A stretch of DNA of 7,367 nucleotides from an uncultured Hyphomonadaceae bacterium (GTDB taxonomy: Bacteria > Pseudomonadota > Alphaproteobacteria > Caulobacterales > Hyphomonadaceae). Shown here piece after piece: positions 1 to 6,143 of the stretch. Position numbers and translations under genes: made by a program. Under the pieces are notes generated by a model that did no database searches, was not told the DNA's origin, and saw nothing but the letters and a program-made list of their open reading frames with translations. Numbering within the stretch: position 1 is the first letter of the stretch; every line of letters begins with the position of its first letter. The DNA is taken from the NCBI GenBank assembly GCA_938049795.1, contig CALLCD010000279.1, positions 1 through 7,367 on the forward strand, in the 5' to 3' direction.

Positions 1-96
1 ACAGTATAAGCTTATGCACAAATACTTGCATTTACCTGACTATATCGCCTATTCCCGCACTCAAAATAAGAAACACTGGATGAGAGAGCACCCCAC
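1..96. promoter_or_regulatory. Non-coding leader upstream of the alpha/beta hydrolase
   Basis: AT-rich stretch with no coding potential, presumably holding the promoter of the hydrolase. Visible structure: a perfect 10-bp palindrome ATAAGCTTAT at 6-15, and a 5-bp inverted repeat ATGCA (14-18) / TGCAT (27-31) around an 8-base spacer. A weak sigma70-like pair could be TTGCAT (26-31) with TATTCC (50-55), spacing 18, but neither hexamer is strong. A purine-rich AGAG run near 83-88 is the likely ribosome binding site for the ATG at 97. The gene to the left lies outside the window, so this may also be its 3' or 5' flank. Confidence 0.3.
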
Positions 97-789
97 ATGG
101 CAGAACTGATTATTCCTGGCCCCGCTGGCCGGATCGAAGCGCGTTACACTGAGCCGCCGGTCGAAGGCGCGCCGCTCGCGCTCATTCTGCATGCCCATCC
201 GCAAGCGGGCGGAACGATGCAAGACCCTGTCACGATTACGCTTTATAAGATGTTCGAGCGCGCCGGGTTTGGCGTGTTGCGGTACAATTCACGCGGGGTT
301 GGCCGCTCGCAGGGCCAGTTTGATGGCGGCGTGGGCGAACTGTCGGATGCCGCGTTCATTCTCGATTATGTAGAGAACATGTCCGAAAGCCCGCAATATG
401 TTTGGGCGGCGGGCTATTCGTTTGGCGCGTGGATTACGCTGCAGCTTCTGATGCGGCGTCCGGAGATTGACGGGTTTCTCGCTTTGTCACCGCCAGCCAA
501 TCATTATGATCTGTCATTCCTTGCGCCGTGTCCGGCTTCGGGGCTGATCCTGTGCGGCGACAATGATGCGGTGTGTGCGCCAGAAGACGTTGAGCGCGCA
601 CTGACCAAGGTGCGGGTGCAGACCGGCGAAGAGATCGAGCGGCAGGTTATTGCGGGCGCCAACCATTTCTACCAGAACAAGCTCGCCGATATGGAAGATG
701 CTTGCGAGACGTATCTGCTTGGACGGCTTGACGCGGCCGAACAGAAATTGCGCGACGAAGCGGAAGCCGAGGCCGACGCTGAGGGGTAG
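97..789 (+). CDS. Alpha/beta hydrolase, small COG2945-like family
   Basis: A 230-residue cytoplasmic protein without signal peptide or membrane segment. It has the alpha/beta-hydrolase layout: an early HAHPQAGGTMQ loop (oxyanion-hole region, about residues 32-42), the SRGVGRSQG loop, a nucleophile elbow GYSFG with Ser108, a late acidic strand GDNDAV with Asp157, and GANHF with His190, giving a complete Ser-Asp-His triad. The overall pattern matches a family widespread in alphaproteobacteria and annotated only as predicted hydrolase; the natural substrate is not known to me. The C-terminus after about residue 212 is a charged, Ala/Glu/Asp-rich tail that is probably disordered. ATG 97 is chosen because an AGAG motif precedes it and the family homology begins within a few residues. 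It converges on maiA with a 24-base gap and has no obvious operon partner. Confidence 0.88.
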   Translation: MAELIIPGPAGRIEARYTEPPVEGAPLALILHAHPQAGGTMQDPVTITLYKMFERAGFGVLRYNSRGVGRSQGQFDGGVGELSDAAFILDYVENMSESPQYVWAAGYSFGAWITLQLLMRRPEIDGFLALSPPANHYDLSFLAPCPASGLILCGDNDAVCAPEDVERALTKVRVQTGEEIERQVIAGANHFYQNKLADMEDACETYLLGRLDAAEQKLRDEAEAEADAEG

Positions 790-793
790 TCCG

Positions 794-823
794 TGCGAGC
801 GACGGGCTTTGGCTCAGCTCGCA
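794..823. terminator. Inverted repeat between convergent hydrolase and maiA
   Basis: TGCGAGC (794-800) and GCTCGCA (817-823) form a perfect 7-bp GC-rich stem with a 16-base loop. It lies just past the hydrolase stop and overlaps the last codons and stop of maiA (stop 814-816, inside the loop). The position suits a shared terminator for the two convergent genes, but neither side has a T tract, so classical intrinsic termination is not supported. It may be a weak stem or chance. Confidence 0.25.
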
Positions 824-1458
824 TCCGGCTGGTTTTGCGGGGCCGCCTTATCGAACGCGTCGAGCGCCAGACTGGTGGCGTCGAGCGCAACGAGTTTCGG
901 AAAGGCTGACAAGTCCACCTCGAACCGGCGCGCATTATAGACTTGCGGCACGAGGCATATCTCCGCGATTGAGGGCTGGCCACCAAACAGGAAGCCGCCA
1001 TCGCTCTGGCCGGAGATCATTTCCTCGAAAGCGGCGAATCCGCGTTTGATCCAATCGCCATACCAGTGCGAGACGGCCTGCTTGTCCGCTCCAAAATCCT
1101 CGCGCAACACTTTAAGGACGGAGAGATTGTTGAGCGGGTGAATATCGCACGCAATGATATTGCCAAGCGCGCGGGCCATTTGCCGCTCGCCGAGATCTTG
1201 CGGCAGCAGCGGCGTGTCCGGATAGCGCTCCTCGAGCCATTCGAGCACGGCCATAGACTGAACCAGTTTGCCATCTTCGGTTTCAAGCACCGGCACGCGC
1301 TGGGCCGGGTTCATCGCTTTGAAGGCGGGGGTCATCTGTTCGCTCGCCACCGGCGCAAGGTTGACCGAGACCTGCTCATAGGCCAGCCCCTTCAGATTGA
1401 GCGCGATCCGCAAACGATAGGCCGCCGAGGACCGCCAGTAGCCGTGGAGTTTCAACAT
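814..1458 (-). CDS. maiA: Maleylacetoacetate isomerase (zeta-class GST)
   Basis: A 214-residue protein that by family isomerises maleylacetoacetate to fumarylacetoacetate with glutathione, the penultimate step of homogentisate (Phe/Tyr) degradation, in the cytoplasm. The N-terminal thioredoxin-like domain carries the zeta-type motif SSAAYRLRIALNLKG (from Ser10), the cis-Pro segment NPAQRVPVLE (50-59) and the GSH-contacting QS pair (Gln67-Ser68). The all-helical C-terminal half includes ACDIHPLNNLSVL, typical of zeta GSTs. Length fits the family (about 210-220). The ATG at 1458 is preceded on the minus strand by GAGG (1467-1470) at 8-base spacing. It is divergent from phhA, which acts in the same pathway, so shared control through the intervening palindrome is plausible. 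Maleylpyruvate isomerase is a close alternative, but the phhA neighbour favours maleylacetoacetate. Confidence 0.92.
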   Translation of the reverse strand: MLKLHGYWRSSAAYRLRIALNLKGLAYEQVSVNLAPVASEQMTPAFKAMNPAQRVPVLETEDGKLVQSMAVLEWLEERYPDTPLLPQDLGERQMARALGNIIACDIHPLNNLSVLKVLREDFGADKQAVSHWYGDWIKRGFAAFEEMISGQSDGGFLFGGQPSIAEICLVPQVYNARRFEVDLSAFPKLVALDATSLALDAFDKAAPQNQPDAS

Positions 1459-1537
1459 CTCATAATCCTCAATTGCCGATAAGAGCCCGCATCATAGAGG
1501 CCTTGCCTTCCAAACATAAACAGGTAAATATCGAAAA

Positions 1538-1557
1538 ATGGTTTCAATTGAAACTAT
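1538..1557. promoter_or_regulatory. Palindromic operator candidate in the maiA-phhA divergent region
   Basis: GTTTCAATTGAAAC at 1541-1554 is a perfect 14-bp palindrome; allowing one mismatched pair it extends to 20 bp (1538-1557). It lies 38 bases before the phhA ATG and 82 bases before the maiA ATG, inside the only AT-rich part of the 134-base gap, where both divergent promoters must sit. Size and symmetry resemble sites of dimeric winged-helix or Lrp/AsnC-type repressors. Which regulator binds cannot be read here, and none is encoded in the window. TTGAAA inside it could serve as a -35 element in either direction, but no good -10 is evident at standard spacing. Confidence 0.6.
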
Positions 1558-1592
1558 CTACGCACCCAGCTTCTCTTTGACGGGATAAGACT

Positions 1593-2456
1593 ATGGCAGA
1601 CACAGCGCCTTTCGACGCCGGACCCAATGGCGATTACACGATTGATCAGAACTGGAGCGCCTATACGGCCGAAGAACATGCCGTCTGGGATTTGCTCTAT
1701 GAGCGCCAGATGGAGGTTTTGCCGGGCCGCGCGGCGGACGAATTTCTTGAAGGGCTGACGCTGCTCAATCTCGCCAAGGGGGGTATTCCGAATTTCGAAA
1801 CCATGTCGGACGAGCTTGAAGCGCTGACAGGCTGGCGCGTTGTGGCGGTGCCGGGGCTGGTGCCGGATGCGGTGTTCTTCGAGCATTTGGCCAATCGCCG
1901 CTTTCCGGCCGGCCAGTTCATCCGCAAACGCTCAGAACTTGATTATCTGCAAGAGCCGGACGTGTTCCATGATGTGTTCGGCCATGTGCCTATGCTCGCC
2001 AATCCGGTGTTTGCCGATTATATGCAAGCCTATGGCAAGGGCGGGATGCGATCGCTGGAATGGGACGCGCTCAAGAATTTGGCCGCGCTTTACTGGTACA
2101 CCGTCGAGTTCGGCTTAATCCAGACCGATAAGGGGATGCGGATATATGGCGCGGGAATTGTCTCGTCGAAATCGGAAAGCATTTTCGCGCTCGAGGACCG
2201 CTCGCCCAACCGGATCGGGTTCGATCTTGAACGGGTCATGGTGACCGATTACCGGATTGATGATTTCCAGCAGACCTATTTCGCGGTTGAGAGCTACAAA
2301 CAACTGTTTGACGCGACGGTCGAGACCGATTTCGCGCCGCTCTATGATAAAATGCAAGGCGCTTATCGGTTCAAGCCTGAAGACGTGACCCCGACCGACC
2401 GGCTGATCGACAAAGGCACGCAAGACTACGCTGATGCTGGTGGTCGAAACGCCTAA
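1593..2456 (+). CDS. phhA: Phenylalanine-4-hydroxylase
   Basis: A 287-residue cytoplasmic, non-haem iron, tetrahydropterin-dependent monooxygenase that converts phenylalanine to tyrosine. The catalytic domain fills the protein, and no regulatory ACT domain is present, as usual for bacterial enzymes. The iron-binding motif HDVFGHVPML supplies His126 and His131, and ALYWYTVEFGL supplies Glu172. The His-His-Glu spacing (5 and 41 residues) matches the well-studied Chromobacterium enzyme. Further family blocks are GGIPNFETMSDEL, TGWRVVAVPGLVPDAVFFEHLANRRFP and YGAGIVSSKSES. ATG 1593 follows a GGGATAAGA purine run. No pterin-4a-carbinolamine dehydratase (phhB) is adjacent, so cofactor recycling must be encoded elsewhere. 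The gene faces maiA across a shared regulatory gap and ends 6 bases from the stop of the lytic transglycosylase gene. Confidence 0.95.
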   Translation: MADTAPFDAGPNGDYTIDQNWSAYTAEEHAVWDLLYERQMEVLPGRAADEFLEGLTLLNLAKGGIPNFETMSDELEALTGWRVVAVPGLVPDAVFFEHLANRRFPAGQFIRKRSELDYLQEPDVFHDVFGHVPMLANPVFADYMQAYGKGGMRSLEWDALKNLAALYWYTVEFGLIQTDKGMRIYGAGIVSSKSESIFALEDRSPNRIGFDLERVMVTDYRIDDFQQTYFAVESYKQLFDATVETDFAPLYDKMQGAYRFKPEDVTPTDRLIDKGTQDYADAGGRNA

Positions 2457-2465
2457 GCGCGCTTA
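2454..2465. repeat. 12-bp palindrome holding both convergent stop codons
   Basis: TAAGCGCGCTTA is a perfect palindrome whose left TAA (2454-2456) is the phhA stop and whose right TTA (2463-2465) is the TAA stop of the minus-strand lytic transglycosylase. The whole intergenic space is GCGCGC. It could form only a very short hairpin without a T tract, so a terminator role is doubtful. Confidence 0.5.
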
Positions 2466-4493
2466 CGGTCCAAGCTCACCGCGGCTGAGATCCTCGCTGA
2501 TGCGGATCTGGCTCGGCGTGTCGCTTAATCTCTGGCGGTAGACCTGCACATTCTCAAGCACACGCTGGACATAATTGCGCGTCTCGGAAAACGGAATGAA
2601 CTCGACCCAGTCCACCGGATCAATATCGCCCTTGCGCGGATCACCATAATCGACCACCCAGCGCGCCGGACGGCTGGCACCGGCATTGTAAGCGGCCGCC
2701 GTCATAATGTAGGACCCGTTGAACCGATCGAGCAGATCGTCGAGGTGGGCCGCGCCAAGGGTCATATTGTAGCCCGGATCATCGGTCAGCCATGAGCGCC
2801 GATAGGGCAAGCCTTCCCGTCGCGCCTGTTCTCGGGCCGTCGCAGGCAGCATCTGCATCAGACCGCGCGCATTGGCATGGGAGATCGCGCGCGGGTTCAG
2901 TTCGCTCTCCTGTCTTGACAGGGCAAGCACAAGCGCGTTTTCGACCTGCACCTCGCGTTGCAGAGGATAGCTCACAATCGGATAGGCCGCTTCTGGCGCG
3001 ATAATGCCGCGTCCAAGCCCTGCCTTACCGCCACGCACACCGACATCGGGGCTTTGGAATCTGTTGGCAATTTCCGCGAGCAGCAATTGCTCGGTCGGGG
3101 TCTGTAGCTGGTCATCAATATGATAGGAGAAGCGCCGGAACAGGCTGCGCTCGCCGGTCTCGCCAAGCAGGCGCATCGCCTTGATCAGACCGCGTTCGAC
3201 AAAGGCCTCGCGCTCGGCCTCGGTCGGCTGCGGCGTGCTGGGTAGGACGAGATCGGTTCTTTGCACGCGCTCGGCGGCAAGCTGGCCGTAATAAGTGTAA
3301 TTGTGGATCGCGGCGGCGGCGAAGGCGGCTTCGGCTTGTTCGGTCTCGCCCATCGCTTCCAATGCGCGGCCATGCCAATAGTCAGCGCGCGCCAGACTGA
3401 TCGGGGTGGTCACGCCTTCGCGCAGAGTGACAAAATGTTCGGCTGCGCGCTCGGGCTCGTTCAGATGCCGCAGCGCAATCCAGCCTGCGGTCCATTCCGC
3501 TTCAGCGAAATCTGCGCCTCTGGTCAAGCCATGTGGCGCGGAAAGCTGATAGGCGGTGCGGTATTGGCCCTTTTTGAAAGCGGCGCGCACGGCAATGTTG
3601 CGCTCGTCCCAGAGATTGTCGCGGCCGGACAGCGGCACATCCGCGCCATCAATATCGACCAGAAGGCTTGTCGCGCCAGCCTGATTGCGGGCCCGGCGAC
3701 GCCGCCAGCGGGCGCGCTGATAAAGAAGCCCGGCGTTTTGCTTGAGCGAGGCGGGCACGGCGGCAACTTTGCGGTCCACCCCCGATCCACGCGCAGCAAG
3801 CGCAATCCGCGCATCGAGCAGGGCGCGCTGGCCGGAAGAGAGTTTCGAGCGCAAACGGTTGGCCGCCGAGCGCTGGCCGGTCCAGAGCAGGAAGTCCACA
3901 CGGGCGAAATGATCCTCGCGCGTCAGATCGCCGCCAAAGTGCCGCAAAAGATCGCGCTCGGTTGCCCGGTTCATGGAATTGTTACGCCATGCATCGCGGA
4001 TGATCTCCATCGCGGTGTCCTCAAGGCCCGCCTGGCGCAATGATTCGGCGTAGTTTGCCTTGCCATCACCAGAGATCGGCCCGCCAAGCGCGTCAAACCA
4101 GACCACGCGGTCGGGGTGCGACAGAGCGCTCAGCGCAATGGCATTTTCAGCGCTGCGGCGAATGGCATTGTAGCGTGGCCAGTCCGAAAGACGCGTCATG
4201 GCGAGGTTTAACGTATCAAAATCGACGTTCGGGCTGCCCGCTATGGCGAGATACCACAAGATAAGATCCTGCACCGCTTCATCGCGCGCTCCACTGTGGA
4301 GGCGTTTAAGCTGGCTCCAGTCACGCCGGTCAGACGCACGGATCGCCGCCCTGAGCGTCGCCGCGTCCTGGGTCGAGACAATGGACGACGCATAAGTGAT
4401 CTCGGGCTTGAAGCTTGGAACAGACGGCGTGTCCGCATAGGCAGCCGCACTCAAAAGCACTGCGCCAAGTCCCAATAGTTTTGCTCTCAACAT
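2463..4493 (-). CDS. slt: Soluble lytic murein transglycosylase (Slt70 type)
   Basis: A 676-residue exported enzyme that by family cleaves the MurNAc-GlcNAc bond of peptidoglycan to give 1,6-anhydromuropeptides. Residues 1-20 form a signal peptide (LLGLGAVLLSAAAYA, with an AxA site before Asp21). A long alpha-helical region of about 480 residues resembles the Slt70 superhelical U/L domains. The C-terminal SLT domain (about 518-650) has the catalytic motif SRQESELNPRA with Glu529 as proton donor, then GLMQMLPATA, GYNMTLGAAHLDDLL and AAAYNAG with Tyr602. ATG 4493 is chosen because it opens the signal peptide and has AAGG (minus strand, 4502-4505) at 8 bases; an upstream in-frame TTG at 4547 would bury the signal peptide. 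Divergent from dapA. The symbol is by family likeness only. Confidence 0.9.
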   Translation of the reverse strand: MLRAKLLGLGAVLLSAAAYADTPSVPSFKPEITYASSIVSTQDAATLRAAIRASDRRDWSQLKRLHSGARDEAVQDLILWYLAIAGSPNVDFDTLNLAMTRLSDWPRYNAIRRSAENAIALSALSHPDRVVWFDALGGPISGDGKANYAESLRQAGLEDTAMEIIRDAWRNNSMNRATERDLLRHFGGDLTREDHFARVDFLLWTGQRSAANRLRSKLSSGQRALLDARIALAARGSGVDRKVAAVPASLKQNAGLLYQRARWRRRRARNQAGATSLLVDIDGADVPLSGRDNLWDERNIAVRAAFKKGQYRTAYQLSAPHGLTRGADFAEAEWTAGWIALRHLNEPERAAEHFVTLREGVTTPISLARADYWHGRALEAMGETEQAEAAFAAAAIHNYTYYGQLAAERVQRTDLVLPSTPQPTEAEREAFVERGLIKAMRLLGETGERSLFRRFSYHIDDQLQTPTEQLLLAEIANRFQSPDVGVRGGKAGLGRGIIAPEAAYPIVSYPLQREVQVENALVLALSRQESELNPRAISHANARGLMQMLPATAREQARREGLPYRRSWLTDDPGYNMTLGAAHLDDLLDRFNGSYIMTAAAYNAGASRPARWVVDYGDPRKGDIDPVDWVEFIPFSETRNYVQRVLENVQVYRQRLSDTPSQIRISEDLSRGELGP

Positions 4494-4586
4494 ATGCCGT
4501 ACCTTGGTTTTATCACTGGCTCGTGCCAAACAAGCCCATTCTGCCAAAAATGGCTTAACCGTAAATGACCGAACGAGATTTCACTC
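4494..4586. promoter_or_regulatory. Divergent slt-dapA intergenic region with imperfect hairpin
   Basis: These 93 bases must contain promoters for both slt (leftward) and dapA (rightward). I see an imperfect inverted repeat, AAGCCCATT (4532-4540) against AATGGCTT (4549-4556), forming 8 pairs with one bulged C and an 8-base loop. TGCCAAA occurs twice as a direct repeat (4524-4530 and 4542-4548), 18 bases apart. No convincing -35/-10 pair could be assigned on either strand. There is no sign of a lysine riboswitch, which would need much more space. Confidence 0.4.
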
Positions 4587-5462
4587 ATGTTTCACGGCTC
4601 GATTCCTGCGCTTGTAACACCTTTCAATAATTATGCCGTTGATTGTGATGCTTATAAGGCATTGATCGAAAGACAAATTACATCGGGCTCATCTGCGCTT
4701 GTTCCTGTGGGCACAACCGGCGAATCGGCGACGCTCTCTCATGACGAGCACAGAGAGGTTGTTAGCCTCTGTGTCGAGACCGCGGGGGGCCGTGTGCCGG
4801 TGATTGCCGGATGCGGGTCAAACTCCACGGCTGAGGCGATTGGGCTGGTCGAACATGCCAAATCGGTCGGCGCGGACGCGGCGCTTGTCGTGTGTCCCTA
4901 TTATAACCGGCCCGATCAGGACGGTCTCGAAGCCCATTTTACGGCGATCAATGACGCGGTGGAACTGCCCGTCATCCTCTATAATGTGCCAAGCCGCACC
5001 ATGTCCGATCTGTTGCCAGAAACGGTGGGCCGGCTCGCAAAATTACCAAATATTATAGGGATCAAGGACGCAACCGGCGATCTTGCACGCGTCACCCAGC
5101 ACAGATTGCTGGCCGGAGACAACTTCATCCAGCTCTCTGGCGATGATCCGAGCGCGCTTGGTCACAGGGCGATGGGCGGCAAAGGCGCCATTTCGGTCAC
5201 GGCGAATGTCGCGCCGGAACTGAACGCGCAAATGCACAAAGCGGCGAGCGACGAAAACTATGCCCTCGCCCGCGAGATTGAGCTGAAACTGATCGGCCTG
5301 CACAAGGATCTGTTCATCACCGCCAGCCCCGGTCCGACCAAATACGCCATGTCAAAGCTCGGGCTTTGCTCGACGGAAGTGCGCAGTCCGATCACAATTC
5401 CGTCACCAGAGGCCTGCAAAATTATCGACGCAGCCCTCAAGCTTGCAGGATTGGGAGACTAG
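4587..5462 (+). CDS. dapA: 4-hydroxy-tetrahydrodipicolinate synthase
   Basis: A 291-residue TIM-barrel enzyme of the DapA/NAL aldolase family. It condenses pyruvate with aspartate-4-semialdehyde, the committed step of diaminopimelate and lysine synthesis, in the cytoplasm. All hallmark residues are visible: GTTGES with Thr43-Thr44, PYYNRP with Tyr106, YNVPSRT with Tyr132 and the substrate-carboxylate Arg137, and GIKDATGD with the Schiff-base Lys160. These are offset by one from the E. coli numbering. Presence of Tyr132, Thr44 and Arg137 together argues for DapA over other family members such as NanA or KDG aldolase. Length is normal. The ATG start gives MFHGSIPALVTPF, the usual family N-terminus; the ribosome binding site is weak (CGAGAT). 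Only 3 bases separate its stop from smpB, so the two are probably co-transcribed. Confidence 0.96.
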   Translation: MFHGSIPALVTPFNNYAVDCDAYKALIERQITSGSSALVPVGTTGESATLSHDEHREVVSLCVETAGGRVPVIAGCGSNSTAEAIGLVEHAKSVGADAALVVCPYYNRPDQDGLEAHFTAINDAVELPVILYNVPSRTMSDLLPETVGRLAKLPNIIGIKDATGDLARVTQHRLLAGDNFIQLSGDDPSALGHRAMGGKGAISVTANVAPELNAQMHKAASDENYALAREIELKLIGLHKDLFITASPGPTKYAMSKLGLCSTEVRSPITIPSPEACKIIDAALKLAGLGD

Positions 5463-5465
5463 GAC

Positions 5466-5936
5466 ATGGCCCAAACAAAAGGACGCGGAGACGGGCTGGT
5501 CGCAGAAAACCGGCAGGCCAGACGCGACTATGCGGTGGAAGAAACCCTCGAAGCCGGGATCATGCTTTTGGGCTCGGAAGTCAAATCCCTGCGCGAGGGC
5601 CGCGCCAATATTGCCGAGAGTTATGCCAGCCTCGAAGAAGGCGAGCTGTGGCTGATCAATTGCGACATTCCGATCTACACAGCGGCAAATCGTTTCAATC
5701 ATGCCCCCAAACGCAAACGGAAATTGCTCGTTAAAGCCCGTGAGCGCGCGAAACTGGCACAAGCGACCGATCGCAAGGGCCGCACCATTGTCCCGCTCAA
5801 GCTCTATTTTAACGAGCGCGGCATCGCCAAACTCCTCATCGGCATCGCCACCGGACGGCGCGCGCCAGACAAAAGAGCGGTCGAGAAAAAGCGCGATTGG
5901 GACCGCGAAAAGGCGCGTCTCTTACGCGACCGATAG
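5466..5936 (+). CDS. smpB: SsrA-binding protein SmpB
   Basis: A 156-residue cytoplasmic RNA-binding protein, the partner of tmRNA in trans-translation that rescues stalled ribosomes. Family blocks run in order: AENRQARRDY (13-22), EAGIMLLGSEVKSLREGRANI (from 29), FNHAPKRKRKLL (77-88), IVPLKLYFNERGIAKLLIG (OB-barrel end, 108-126) and a basic C-terminal tail DKRAVEKKRDWDREKARLL. Length is typical (about 150-160). GGAG at 5454-5457 lies 8 bases before the ATG, inside the end of dapA, supporting coupled expression. One oddity: the residue just before the conserved DKR is Pro134, where E. coli has His136 and many bacteria have His or Tyr. The tmRNA gene (ssrA) is not in the window. Confidence 0.96.
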   Translation: MAQTKGRGDGLVAENRQARRDYAVEETLEAGIMLLGSEVKSLREGRANIAESYASLEEGELWLINCDIPIYTAANRFNHAPKRKRKLLVKARERAKLAQATDRKGRTIVPLKLYFNERGIAKLLIGIATGRRAPDKRAVEKKRDWDREKARLLRDR

Positions 5937-6143
5937 CCTCATGTACGGGTCTGACACAGCGCCCTGACGGTGCCCAAAGCTTAACGCAATCTATTGCGGC
6001 ATAAAGCAATTGCGCGCAAAATTTGATCGGAAATTAAGCATAACGCGCTAAGCCCTTTGCAAGTTTACAGCCCTGAACGATTTCGCAGTCGATCAGAGTT
6101 CATTATATGCTATATCCAATTGAAGCCTCAAAAAGAGTCCCTC
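5937..6143. promoter_or_regulatory. smpB-RND operon intergenic region with clustered palindromes
   Basis: A 207-base non-coding gap. After smpB there is a short GCGCC/GGTGC stem (5959-5973, one G-U pair, 5-base loop) without a T tract, a poor terminator. Then follow CGCAATCTATTGCG (5985-5998), GCAATTGC (6006-6013) and TTGCGCGCAA (6010-6019), all inverted repeats in 35 bases. A direct repeat AAGC(T/A)TAACGC occurs at 5977-5987 and 6036-6046 (10 of 11 identical). TATATG (6104-6109) is a possible -10 for the efflux operon, without a clear -35. RND operons are often repressed by TetR- or MarR-type proteins at such palindromes, but no regulator gene is visible here. Confidence 0.4.

Noticed and set aside
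814..1458. MaiA motif SSAAYR instead of the SSCSWR of animal zeta GSTs, considered as a lost active site
   Set aside because: The Ala form is, to my knowledge, common in bacterial MaiA proteins, and the Ser and the GSH-binding QS are retained, so it is not a sign of inactivity.
1066..1482. 138-codon plus-strand frame over maiA
   Set aside because: Antisense shadow of maiA, which has complete GST motifs and a good ribosome binding site.
3261..4043. 260-codon open frame on the plus strand, antisense to slt
   Set aside because: It lies wholly inside the well-supported lytic transglycosylase, its translation shows no recognisable family or motif, and long antisense frames are expected in GC-rich coding DNA.
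4494..4547. Upstream TTG start for slt
   Set aside because: It would place 18 polar residues before an evident signal peptide; ATG 4493 has an AAGG site at proper spacing.
5959..5973. Intrinsic terminator after smpB
   Set aside because: Only a 5-pair stem with a G-U pair and no T tract follows; not strong enough to call.
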